The position numbers were made by a program, and so were the translations under genes. 51,297 nucleotides of DNA from Eggerthellaceae bacterium. Its GTDB lineage: Bacteria > Actinomycetota > Coriobacteriia > Coriobacteriales > Eggerthellaceae. Below, piece by piece: positions 26,621 through 34,238 of the stretch (positions within the stretch are counted from its first letter, which is position 1; every line of letters starts with the position of its first letter). The stretch is from assembly GCA_017431165.1 (NCBI GenBank), contig JAFRLO010000037.1, forward strand, positions 1-51,297. The letters are read 5' to 3'. A model generated the notes under the pieces. That model was not told where the DNA came from and did no database searches. It saw only the letters and a program-made list of their open reading frames with translations.

Positions 26621-27088
26621 CTACTCTTCCCCACCTGCTGCCTCGGACACTGCAGCGGCAGCAGCATTTACCGCCTCATGCTCACGGGACACCTCGCTGA
26701 TAAGCTTTGCAAATGGCCACACGCGATTATACTGCGTAACCTGCGCCTTGCAGTCCACTACTGCATCGGCCTCGCGCATGGCGGCAAGCAGTGCGCTGAG
26801 CCGCTCCCCTTTCACGTTATGCAGCAACATGAACTCGGTTTGCGGCGCTTCGCCTTCGAACGGCTTGGCGAGATGATGAAACCCCACAAGGCCCACGAGC
26901 GCACCGACAGGATTGCCGAGTACGTCAGCTGAAGCGGTCTTTGCGCGAATTCCTAGCTCGGCAAGCACTGCGCGCACAGCATCGCCTCGAAGCGTTCCCG
27001 CATCCAGATTGTAGAGCACGGCCACAGGCTCTGACACGACCGCCTTTTTCGCCGCGCTGGCTTTATTCTTCTTGGGCTTCTTCGCCAT
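26621..27088 (-). CDS. DUF3783-domain protein
   Basis: 155 residues. A Lys/Ala-rich N-terminus (MAKKPKKNKASAAKKAV) is followed by a DUF3783-like domain (VLYNLDAGTLRGDAVRAVL, EFMLLHNVKGERLSALLAAMR, NRVWPFAKLI). Function is not known. Start ATG 27088 is chosen for the GGAGGAGAGG site upstream. Operon partner of the radical SAM gene. Confidence 0.75.
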   Translation of the reverse strand: MAKKPKKNKASAAKKAVVSEPVAVLYNLDAGTLRGDAVRAVLAELGIRAKTASADVLGNPVGALVGLVGFHHLAKPFEGEAPQTEFMLLHNVKGERLSALLAAMREADAVVDCKAQVTQYNRVWPFAKLISEVSREHEAVNAAAAAVSEAAGGEE

Positions 27089-27125
27089 CGGCCTCTCCTC
27101 CGCGCGCATGTGGGCGCTTTTTAAT

Positions 27126-27256
27126 TAATCTGCTCGTAGATTACTTGCATTTTGAGCATTTCGCAACGCGCCGCATGATGCAGAAACTGGTTTTTTAGCG
27201 AAGCAAACGGCCATATTCGCAAATCTGAACTGGGCAAAACGCACGCCATGTATAAT
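27126..27256. promoter_or_regulatory. Divergent promoter region with inverted repeat
   Basis: TATAAT (27251-27256), preceded by TG, is a likely -10 for the GH25 gene; the -35 is poor. TAATCT-GCTCGT-AGATTA (27126-27143) is an inverted repeat just upstream of the minus-strand DUF3783 gene and may be an operator for it. Confidence 0.45.
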
Positions 27257-27292
27257 TCGTAAGTCTTACAATCGACCAAGGAACCAGGCACA

Positions 27293-28057
27293 ATGGCACA
27301 GCATGCCTCACAGACAAAGAAGCAGCACCGCGTATTGAAGGCGTTTCTCGCCATCATCGTCATTCTCGCGGTGGTAGTCGCTGTGCTCGCTGGACTGATC
27401 AAAGCAAGGGTCATCAATCCAAACGAACCATTTTTGCGTAATGGCGTGCAAGGAGTGGACATTTCGGAATACCAAGTTGACGTCGACATGGATGCCTTGA
27501 AGAGCCAAGGCATCGAGTTCGTCTATATCAAGGCGACGGAAGGATCGTCTCATGTCGATTCGCGCTTCGCAGAAAACTGGGCGAATGCACAGGCAAGCGG
27601 CATCCCCGCTGGCGCGTATCATTTCTTCTCGTTCGATTCACCAGGAGCAACGCAGGCAGCGAACTTCATCGCAACGGTTCCCGCATATGACGGCATGCTC
27701 ATACCCGTCGTCGATGTGGAATGGTACGCAGACAAGAAGACCAATCAGCCCGCAAAGGAAGATGTCGTCCGCGAACTTGCCGCCTTTATGGATGCCATCG
27801 AGGCCGCTTATGGTGTGCAGCCGATGATCTACACCGGCAGCGATTTATGGAACGATTATCTCAAAGAAAGCTTTAGCGACCACCGCCTGTGGGCATCGAG
27901 CCTGTATTCACCCTATTGGCTCAGCTGGGAAAACGAGTGGAGTGTTCTGCAGTATAGCGGTCGAGGCAAGCTGGAAGGATACAAAAGCCACGAAGGCTTT
28001 ATTGACCTTGACGTCCTTGCATCTGGCGTGAGCCTCGATGATCTGCGTGTGAAATAG
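27293..28057 (+). CDS. Membrane-anchored GH25 lysozyme-like muramidase
   Basis: 254 residues. A basic N-terminus and one TM helix (FLAIIVILAVVVAVLAGLI) anchor a GH25 domain: GVDISEYQ at the start of the barrel, FVYIKATEG, AGAYHFF, and the catalytic VVDVEW. GH25 enzymes cut between N-acetylmuramic acid and N-acetylglucosamine in peptidoglycan. It is the only gene of its transcript, bounded by the promoter near 27251 and the terminator at 28070. A cell-wall remodelling rather than phage role is inferred since no phage genes adjoin. Confidence 0.9.
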   Translation: MAQHASQTKKQHRVLKAFLAIIVILAVVVAVLAGLIKARVINPNEPFLRNGVQGVDISEYQVDVDMDALKSQGIEFVYIKATEGSSHVDSRFAENWANAQASGIPAGAYHFFSFDSPGATQAANFIATVPAYDGMLIPVVDVEWYADKKTNQPAKEDVVRELAAFMDAIEAAYGVQPMIYTGSDLWNDYLKESFSDHRLWASSLYSPYWLSWENEWSVLQYSGRGKLEGYKSHEGFIDLDVLASGVSLDDLRVK

Positions 28058-28069
28058 CATGACACGAAA

Positions 28070-28096
28070 AGGGGCGCCTCGTTCAAAGGCGCCCCT
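28070..28096. terminator. Terminator after the GH25 gene
   Basis: AGGGGCGCCT and AGGCGCCCCT form a perfect 10-bp stem with a 7-base loop between two convergent genes; CGTTTC follows on the plus strand and TTTTCG on the minus strand. Confidence 0.8.
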
Positions 28097-28127
28097 CGTT
28101 TCACAATGAATGTGAGAACAGTACTGC

Positions 28128-29180
28128 TTAACCGAACAGGATTTGCGGCTCGAGGCGAGCATCCTCGAGTTCTTTCTGCGTGAAGCCGTACTTCTCGGTG
28201 TTGTACTGGTCGATGTACTTCATCAGTTCGACATAGGTGCCGCTGAACGTGGAACCCGGGCCGCCCTGCGTGATGCACGGGATGTAGCCATTGGGAGTAA
28301 AGCCGTCAAGATGCTCGTACGCAACGCGCTTTACATCCTCGGGAGTCCAACCATCGAAGTCGATGAACTTGTTGTCGATGTCACCCATGATGGCGAGTTT
28401 GTGATCATACTGCTCGAGAATGCCGCGGGTGTCGTTGTTCGCCATGGCGCCTTGCCACACATCGATGCCCATCTCGATCATGTACGGTACGAGGTTCGCG
28501 GAATAGCTGTCGTTATGATGGACGACGAACTCGACGCCGTGATCCTTATAGTATCCGTACACTTCCTTATACGGCTCGACGAAGAAGTCGGCGAACACCT
28601 CAGGACGCAGGAACGAATTGTTCTCGGTACCCCAGTCGTCATGATGGAACAGCATCTCAGGATGCAGATGCTCGCAGATGCCTTCTGCAACCTTCAGCTC
28701 GAACTCGGTGAGATACTTGATCATGTCCTTCATGCTCTCTTCCTCGGTGAGGTAATACACGAGAGCATCGTCGATAGCGCACAGATAATGCGTCATCTCG
28801 AACAGTCCGGTAACGTAAATCGGCGCTGCGTAAGCTTTGCCGGTCGCATTGACTTCCTCGTACTGCTGCTGGAACACTTCCCACTCAGCCTCTGGGAAAT
28901 CGAGGTTAGGAGCCTTAACATAATCGAACCATGTCTCGATGTCCTTGCAGACAATCTTGTCCGCTGTATGAACCGGGAAGGCACCTGGCACATACTCCGG
29001 AAAGTCCATCGTGACACCCCATGCATTGACTTTGCCGTAGTCGCCGGGCATAAGCAATGCGCCCGAATGCATGATCCATGGGTGCATCATGAGGTACATG
29101 CCCTCATAGTTGTTGGAGAAACGATCCGGCTTACCATCGGGCAAGATCGATTGACGTAGATTTTCTTTTGCTGTGAGCAT
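28128..29180 (-). CDS. UroD/MtaA-family corrinoid-type methyltransferase
   Basis: 350 residues of the uroporphyrinogen decarboxylase fold in its methyltransferase branch (MtaA/CmuA-like). The sequence has no UroD porphyrin motif but keeps His/Asp clusters (LFHHDDWGTEN, FVVHHNDSYSANLVPYM), candidates for the zinc site that binds a thiol or substrate. C-terminal GGPGSTFSGTYVEL is typical of the subgroup abundant in Coriobacteriia and Clostridia, where members take part in O- or N-demethylation. No corrinoid protein or activase gene is adjacent, so partners must be elsewhere. Start ATG 29180 with GGGGGA upstream; the longer start at 29204 lacks one. Divergent from a PucR-like regulator. Confidence 0.8.
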   Translation of the reverse strand: MLTAKENLRQSILPDGKPDRFSNNYEGMYLMMHPWIMHSGALLMPGDYGKVNAWGVTMDFPEYVPGAFPVHTADKIVCKDIETWFDYVKAPNLDFPEAEWEVFQQQYEEVNATGKAYAAPIYVTGLFEMTHYLCAIDDALVYYLTEEESMKDMIKYLTEFELKVAEGICEHLHPEMLFHHDDWGTENNSFLRPEVFADFFVEPYKEVYGYYKDHGVEFVVHHNDSYSANLVPYMIEMGIDVWQGAMANNDTRGILEQYDHKLAIMGDIDNKFIDFDGWTPEDVKRVAYEHLDGFTPNGYIPCITQGGPGSTFSGTYVELMKYIDQYNTEKYGFTQKELEDARLEPQILFG

Positions 29181-29225
29181 AGCATCCCCCTTACCGTAAA
29201 ACATGCTCGTATACTGATGGGCGAT

Positions 29226-29408
29226 TTGCGCAATATGCGCAAGTTAGAACCACCTAATGAGCCAGGCCCCTCATCTGGCGTTTCATTAGGCTATATCTTG
29301 ATAGTAAATGGCACTTTGGCAAAAAGATATGCTCTATAATTGCAATTATTGACAACTTGGCACTACAATTTGTAGTGTTTTTACGTGGTGTGATTCAACA
29401 CGTAAAAA
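29226..29408. promoter_or_regulatory. Palindrome-rich divergent control region
   Basis: Four inverted repeats lie between the methyltransferase and its regulator: TTGCGCA-ATA-TGCGCAA (29226-29242); CCTAATGA (29253-29260) with TCATTAGG (29283-29290) around an inner GCCAG/CTGGC stem; CACTACAA-T-TTGTAGTG (29361-29377); and TTTTTACGTG (29378-29387) with CACGTAAAAA (29399-29408). A -35-like TTGACA (29349-29354) precedes the third one. These are candidate operators for the PucR-like protein; the second could also fold in the methyltransferase mRNA. Confidence 0.6.
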
Positions 29409-29476
29409 ACCGCTTGTCCTAATGCATGCTGCGATGCGGATTAGAGCGAGGCGGCAACACCTGAAACGGAGGCCCC

Positions 29477-30988
29477 ATGAAACTTGACGGATTTGCAGTG
29501 CAGTATTTCCTTTCACAGGGCTTCGAGGACGTTGCAAGCGTCAGCATCTCGCGTTATGCGCTCGTTGATTACCCGATCCTCTACGATGACACCGTCGATA
29601 TGAGCGGTCATGTGGTGCTCGTTCCCGATCACGAGCATCCTACGCGCGACCTACATGCCAAGAATGCCCTGTTCGTGTGCACGGGATCTGCGTCCGCCAT
29701 GGCAGCACGCGATGCAGGTTTCTCGGTCATCTGGGTACGAGGCGACGTAACGTTTCGGCAGCTCTATAACTCCATGCTGGATGTATTCGTACGCAATGAG
29801 CGACTTGACGCCCAGTTAAGCGCCTATGTCAAAAGCCTCGCGGGTTTCCAGGCGCTATTGGACGCATGCTCGAAAGCCATGGACTGCAAATGCGCGCTGA
29901 TAGACAGTCAATATCGCATAGTTTGCCAAGCGGATCCCGGAGCGAGTGAGAACATGGAGAACGGAGAATCCGACTTGCTCGAAGCGGAAGTCATCGATCT
30001 GTTCATGGCATCGCATAGATACCGACAACGTCGCAAAAGCCGTAATGCGTTCACGATTCCCGGTTCAACCGACTTGCTCATGAAGAACATCTTCTCAGGA
30101 GACGATTTGGTCGGCACGCTCGTCATGAACCACGACGGGACTTCGCTAAGCGCAAATTTCACGTTGTTCTTGCTGAACTACCTAAGCCCCTTCATCGAAG
30201 AAATGTATGCGCACCTCGGTTCGTTCGACCAACCATCCTCGGGGTCGAGTCGCGTACGCATCACGCTTTCCGGGGCGCTCGCAGGCGACGCAGCAAGCGC
30301 GGCAAACCTTGCTGCCGCATTGATTGCCGATGGGCACAGCAAGTACACCAATTACGTGGTGCTGCTCATCGACCGCAGTTTCACGCATGAAAGCGATGCG
30401 GAACTCGACTACTTGGCGCGACGATTCGAATTATCCTTGCCGCATACGTACTGCTTCGTCGAAAAAGGCAATCTTTATATGCTCGCCGATGTCGGTACTG
30501 AGGAGGCGGACAGGCGGCGCGCGTTCTTGCAGAGCCTGCCCGTTGCCGCACGTGACAACTTGGCGAAAATCGGTGTCAGCAAGCCCTTCGCGAATATGAT
30601 GCAGCTTGCACTCGCGTGCGAACAAGCGAACATCGCCCTTTCGCAGGGAAGCGCAATCAACCCCACGTATTGGTATTACCGCTTCGGGGATTACGCGCTT
30701 TCATGGTTAATCGACCGGGCGACAGCAGGCGTATCCCCCGGAGTCGTCCGACATTCAGCGCTAACCACGCTCGAGGCGTACGATGCAAGCCACAATACTG
30801 AGTTGGCGCATACCCTCAAGACCTTCATGAACTGCCGCTACAATGCGACGGCTGCCTCAGCGGAGCTGTTTGTTGCGCGTTCAACGCTCCTCAATCGGTT
30901 GGAGCGCATCAAAGAGCTCACGCACATCGATTTGGACGATCCGCACGAACGGCTCTATTTGGCGATTTCATTCGAGCTCGGCGCATAA
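29477..30988 (+). CDS. PucR/CdaR-type transcriptional regulator
   Basis: 503 residues. The C-terminal 60 residues contain the PucR HTH_30 (LAHTLKTFMNCRYNATAAS followed by LFVARSTLLNRLERIKELT). The N-terminal part resembles a PucR-type sensor region, with a central GAF-like segment (CKCALIDSQYRIVCQ). Such regulators respond to aromatic or other substrate and, in Coriobacteriia, often adjoin methyltransferase genes. The divergent UroD/MtaA-like gene is the likely target through the shared palindromes. The ribosome site is GGAGG seven bases from the ATG. Confidence 0.85.
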   Translation: MKLDGFAVQYFLSQGFEDVASVSISRYALVDYPILYDDTVDMSGHVVLVPDHEHPTRDLHAKNALFVCTGSASAMAARDAGFSVIWVRGDVTFRQLYNSMLDVFVRNERLDAQLSAYVKSLAGFQALLDACSKAMDCKCALIDSQYRIVCQADPGASENMENGESDLLEAEVIDLFMASHRYRQRRKSRNAFTIPGSTDLLMKNIFSGDDLVGTLVMNHDGTSLSANFTLFLLNYLSPFIEEMYAHLGSFDQPSSGSSRVRITLSGALAGDAASAANLAAALIADGHSKYTNYVVLLIDRSFTHESDAELDYLARRFELSLPHTYCFVEKGNLYMLADVGTEEADRRRAFLQSLPVAARDNLAKIGVSKPFANMMQLALACEQANIALSQGSAINPTYWYYRFGDYALSWLIDRATAGVSPGVVRHSALTTLEAYDASHNTELAHTLKTFMNCRYNATAASAELFVARSTLLNRLERIKELTHIDLDDPHERLYLAISFELGA

Positions 30989-31019
30989 ACGACAAACCAT
31001 TCTGGTATCGTGATGCGTG

Positions 31020-32366
31020 ATGACTAAACCGAAGACAAACCAGACGTATGATTCTCGCGAACCACATCGCGATAACGCATCGCGCACGACTGGCACATCG
31101 CAACACGCTCGTCATGCACGCTCGTCGCAAACGGAACAAAAACAGCGGCCTTCCCGCACCCGCACACGAAAGCAAACGCGTCCGCGGCAACAACCACGTT
31201 CACAAACACAGCCGGCTCGGCAACGCCAAAGACAATCTATGCAGCATCGAAGCGCCCCGCGCCAACAACGCCGCGTTCAAGCCACGCGGCAACATCACGC
31301 ACCGCGCTACCTGCGCGTGTTGCTCTTCGTCTTGCTTGCAGTATTGATCGTTGGCATCGCTTTCGGAATCAGCCGATGCATTGGAAGCCAAAACGATTCC
31401 TCGAACGCAACCGGACGCAGCAATCAATCACAGTCTGTGAATGACAAATCCACCAATGCGGATAAGGCAAGCGTGCTTCTTACCAATACGAGCATGCAGC
31501 GCATCCCCGATGACGATGGCGTATTCTCGTTCACCCTCTCGCAAAATGCTAGCGCACCAGTGCTTTCGGATACGCATCGTGAAGCCATCGAGGAAGCCTA
31601 CGATTCGATTACGCAATTCGACGCATCGGCGGGTTTTCTGTTCATCGACCTTAAAACCGGCTCAGGCATCGGATGCAATGTCGATGAGCCTATCTATGCG
31701 GCAAGCGCTGTGAAGGGACTCTATGCATGCTATCTGGCCGAAGGGCAGGTTGATGCCGGACTTGCAGAATGGAGCGAAGAGCTCTCGGAAGACATCGCCT
31801 ATTCATTCATGGATGAGAATGGCGAGTATCTCAACGATAACGTTAGCGAATACTCCCTAGAATCGCTCGTCGAAGACAGCGTCGTGCGCTCTGAAAACGA
31901 TGCGTATCGTATTCTGCGCATGCATTTCGATAGTGACGAATACTTAGACTGGCTGGATAATGCGGGAGTAGATGGCAGCGATTGGCGCTTTACCGACTGG
32001 TGGACGAATTACAGCGCCCGCGAGGCAGCGGCATTGTGGCTTCATGCGCGCAATTATGTTTCTGGCACGTCCCCATCCGCATCGAAACTAAAGGACTGGC
32101 TTGGCAAAACCGATGTTTCGATGATTCGAAATGTGCTGATGGGCGCCGGTGAATCCGATTGCATGCTAATCAGCAAAGCCGGTTGGAATGCCGACATGGA
32201 AGAAGTACGATTCAATGCGCTCGGCGATGCCGGCATCGTTTCGAAAGACGGCAAGGACTACCTTATCGTCGTGCTCTCATCCTTTCCAGGCGAAGACGAT
32301 ACGTTCTATCTGGCAGAAGACCTCATCGCTGCTCTTTGGAGTGCCCGCACCGATTTGGCAAGCTGA
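31020..32366 (+). CDS. Membrane-anchored class-A beta-lactamase-fold serine hydrolase
   Basis: 448 residues. The first 80 are very rich in Arg, Gln, Thr and Ser, then a TM helix (LRVLLFVLLAVLIVGIAFGI) leads to an extracytoplasmic hydrolase domain. The three catalytic motifs of the family are present: S229-A-V-K232 (SxxK), S291-E-N (SxN) and K386-A-G (KTG-like). It may be a peptidoglycan-active or penicillin-interacting enzyme; the KAG triad is a variant, so lactamase activity is not certain. GTG 31017 in the same frame is an alternative start; no clear ribosome site is seen. Its basic cytoplasmic tail is unusual for the family. Confidence 0.75.
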   Translation: MTKPKTNQTYDSREPHRDNASRTTGTSQHARHARSSQTEQKQRPSRTRTRKQTRPRQQPRSQTQPARQRQRQSMQHRSAPRQQRRVQATRQHHAPRYLRVLLFVLLAVLIVGIAFGISRCIGSQNDSSNATGRSNQSQSVNDKSTNADKASVLLTNTSMQRIPDDDGVFSFTLSQNASAPVLSDTHREAIEEAYDSITQFDASAGFLFIDLKTGSGIGCNVDEPIYAASAVKGLYACYLAEGQVDAGLAEWSEELSEDIAYSFMDENGEYLNDNVSEYSLESLVEDSVVRSENDAYRILRMHFDSDEYLDWLDNAGVDGSDWRFTDWWTNYSAREAAALWLHARNYVSGTSPSASKLKDWLGKTDVSMIRNVLMGAGESDCMLISKAGWNADMEEVRFNALGDAGIVSKDGKDYLIVVLSSFPGEDDTFYLAEDLIAALWSARTDLAS

Positions 32367-32477
32367 CAAACACGCCAGCCGCTCTTATTTAGCAGCCCGC
32401 GGGCATAGACGGCATAATGCGGCTCATCCCTCGATTATTCCTTGCCTAACCAATTTCTCCACCGATATCATGTCCAA

Positions 32478-32497
32478 TTGCCTACATTAGTAGGCAA
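32478..32497. promoter_or_regulatory. Palindromic operator candidate before hdrC
   Basis: TTGCCTACATTAGTAGGCAA has perfect 8-base arms around ATTA. It lies 92 bases before the hdrC start in a 220-base gap with no other gene, so it is a likely regulator site for the hdr-flx operon. The core differs in spacing from the palindromes at 21189 and 24337. Confidence 0.55.
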
Positions 32498-32589
32498 CAA
32501 GAGAAGTATTGAGTAAGAACTGGGCTTCGAATTCGCTTTTCGCGCGCACGCGCGCATAGGCATGAATGCCCAGCGAGAGGAGGTGGGCT

Positions 32590-33192
32590 ATGCGCGCCAT
32601 AGATCTGTCGGCGATAACCGACGAGGACTTGCAGGCGTGTGCAGCCATTGCAGCAGAGGCTGGTGTTGACCTCAAAGACTGCTACCAGTGCGGCAAATGC
32701 ACGGCAGGGTGTCCCCTTGCCGAGAGCATGGACCTCATGCCGCGCGAAATCATCCGTTTCTTGCAACTCGGCGACCTTGAAACGGTGCTGACCGCGAAAA
32801 CCCCATGGATCTGCGCGCAATGCGACGTATGCTCGACCCGTTGCCCGCAAAACGTCGACATCTGCTCGACAATGCGCGCCGTACGTCTGGCCTCCAAGCA
32901 TGCAGGCAAGCAGCCTGTACGCGAGGCAGACATATTCGATGATGCGTTCATCGCCAATGTCAAATCTCACGGCGTTTCCAACGAGCAGTACCTTGCTGCC
33001 GCGTACAACCTGAAATCAGGTCACCTGATGCAGGACGCTGGCAATGCGATCCGCATGCTAAAGCGCAAGATGGTCGGCGTTGCAGTCCACAACTCCCAGG
33101 GACGCGCTGAAGTCGCTGCTCTCGTCGATCGCGCATTGGCTGCCGATGCCAAGCGCCGCGCTGATGCGTCAGGCAAAGGCGGTGAGGCATGA
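32590..33192 (+). CDS. hdrC: Heterodisulfide reductase subunit C homolog
   Basis: 200 residues. Two [4Fe-4S] motifs, CYQCGKCTAGCP (about residues 34-45) and CAQCDVCSTRCP (about 76-87), define HdrC, which passes electrons from HdrA to the HdrB disulfide site. Start ATG 32590 has GAGGAGGT seven bases upstream. First gene of the seven-gene hdrCBA-flxDCBA operon; its stop overlaps the hdrB start by 4 bases. Confidence 0.95.
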   Translation: MRAIDLSAITDEDLQACAAIAAEAGVDLKDCYQCGKCTAGCPLAESMDLMPREIIRFLQLGDLETVLTAKTPWICAQCDVCSTRCPQNVDICSTMRAVRLASKHAGKQPVREADIFDDAFIANVKSHGVSNEQYLAAAYNLKSGHLMQDAGNAIRMLKRKMVGVAVHNSQGRAEVAALVDRALAADAKRRADASGKGGEA

Positions 33193-34238
33193 TGAAATAC
33201 GCGAACTTCCCCGGCTGCTCCGCAAACACCACAGGCAAGTCGTTCACCATCTCGACGAACTACGTCGCGAAGAAAATCGGTTGCGAGTTCGTCGACATTC
33301 CCGACTGGAACTGCTGCGGCACCTCCGCAGCTGCACTAACGAGTCCTGAGCTGGCCGTCGCATTGCCTGCACGCAGCTTGGCGATTGCCGAGCAAAAGCT
33401 GCCCGGCCTTGACGTGGTTGCCGCATGCGCTGGCTGTTACAAGTCGCTGCGCACCTCCCTCGTTTACGCTCGCAAGAGCGCAGAAAACCTTGAGCAGGTC
33501 CGCGAGCTTATCGATATGCCTTATGAGGCGACGACCGATGTGATCAGCCTCCTCGAGGCATTCTCCGCACCTGAGGCACGCGAGGCCATCGCCGCCAAGG
33601 TGGTGAAGAAGCTTCGTTGCCTGAAAGTCGCCTGCTACTACGGATGCGCCATGGTACGCCCCGTCGAGGTATGCGATTTCGATGACCCCGAAGACCCGCA
33701 AAGCATGGATGAGCTCATGGCGCTCATCGGCGCAGAACCCGTCGATTGGGCGTTCAAGACCGAGTGCTGCGGTGCCGCCCAGCAAATGGCCGTGCCGAAA
33801 GAGGCGCGCCCCATGATCGAGCGCATCTTCCAGAACGCTTGGGCAAACGGCGCAGACTGCATCGTCACATCATGCCCCTTGTGCATGCTGAACCTTGATA
33901 TGCGCGAAGCTGAGATCAATAAGGCCCGCATCGCAGCTGGCAAAGAGCCGTTCGATATCCCGTGCTACTACTTCACCGAGCTCATCGGCTTGGCCTTCGG
34001 AGGGCAGGCAAGCGAGTTGGGCATCGACATCCACTTCCATCCTGCAGAGCAGCTGCTCCAAAAGCGTGCTCAGGATGCTATCGAGCTCGAGAAAGCGGAA
34101 GCCGCCGCACGCGCCGAAGAGGAGCGCAGGCAGGCTGAGCTTGCAGAGCGGATCGCCCGCAAGAAGGCGGAGAAAGCCGCGAAGGAGGCTGCCGCCGCTA
34201 AAGAAGGCGCAGACGTAGGAAAGGAGGACGCACGATGA
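33189..34238 (+). CDS. hdrB: Heterodisulfide reductase subunit B homolog
   Basis: 349 residues. Two complete CCG domains are visible: C10 of FPGCSAN with NCCGTSAA and CAGC, then CYYGCAM with ECCGAAQQM and CPLC. These ligate the two non-cubane [4Fe-4S] clusters that cleave disulfides in HdrB. The C-terminus carries about 55 extra residues, Ala/Glu/Lys-rich and probably a coiled helix (EKAEAAARAEEERRQAELAE), which standard HdrB lacks. ATG 33189 overlaps the hdrC stop; ATG 33192 is an alternative. Confidence 0.95.
   Translation: MMKYANFPGCSANTTGKSFTISTNYVAKKIGCEFVDIPDWNCCGTSAAALTSPELAVALPARSLAIAEQKLPGLDVVAACAGCYKSLRTSLVYARKSAENLEQVRELIDMPYEATTDVISLLEAFSAPEAREAIAAKVVKKLRCLKVACYYGCAMVRPVEVCDFDDPEDPQSMDELMALIGAEPVDWAFKTECCGAAQQMAVPKEARPMIERIFQNAWANGADCIVTSCPLCMLNLDMREAEINKARIAAGKEPFDIPCYYFTELIGLAFGGQASELGIDIHFHPAEQLLQKRAQDAIELEKAEAAARAEEERRQAELAERIARKKAEKAAKEAAAAKEGADVGKEDAR

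Noticed and set aside
31020-32366. Antibiotic-resistance beta-lactamase
   Set aside because: The third motif is KAG instead of KTG, the protein has a long basic cytoplasmic tail, and there is no mobile-element context; a wall-related or unknown hydrolase is as likely.
32478-32497. Third site of the LuxR regulon
   Set aside because: CCTA and TAGG are separated by six bases instead of four and outer arms differ, so I treat it as a separate operator.
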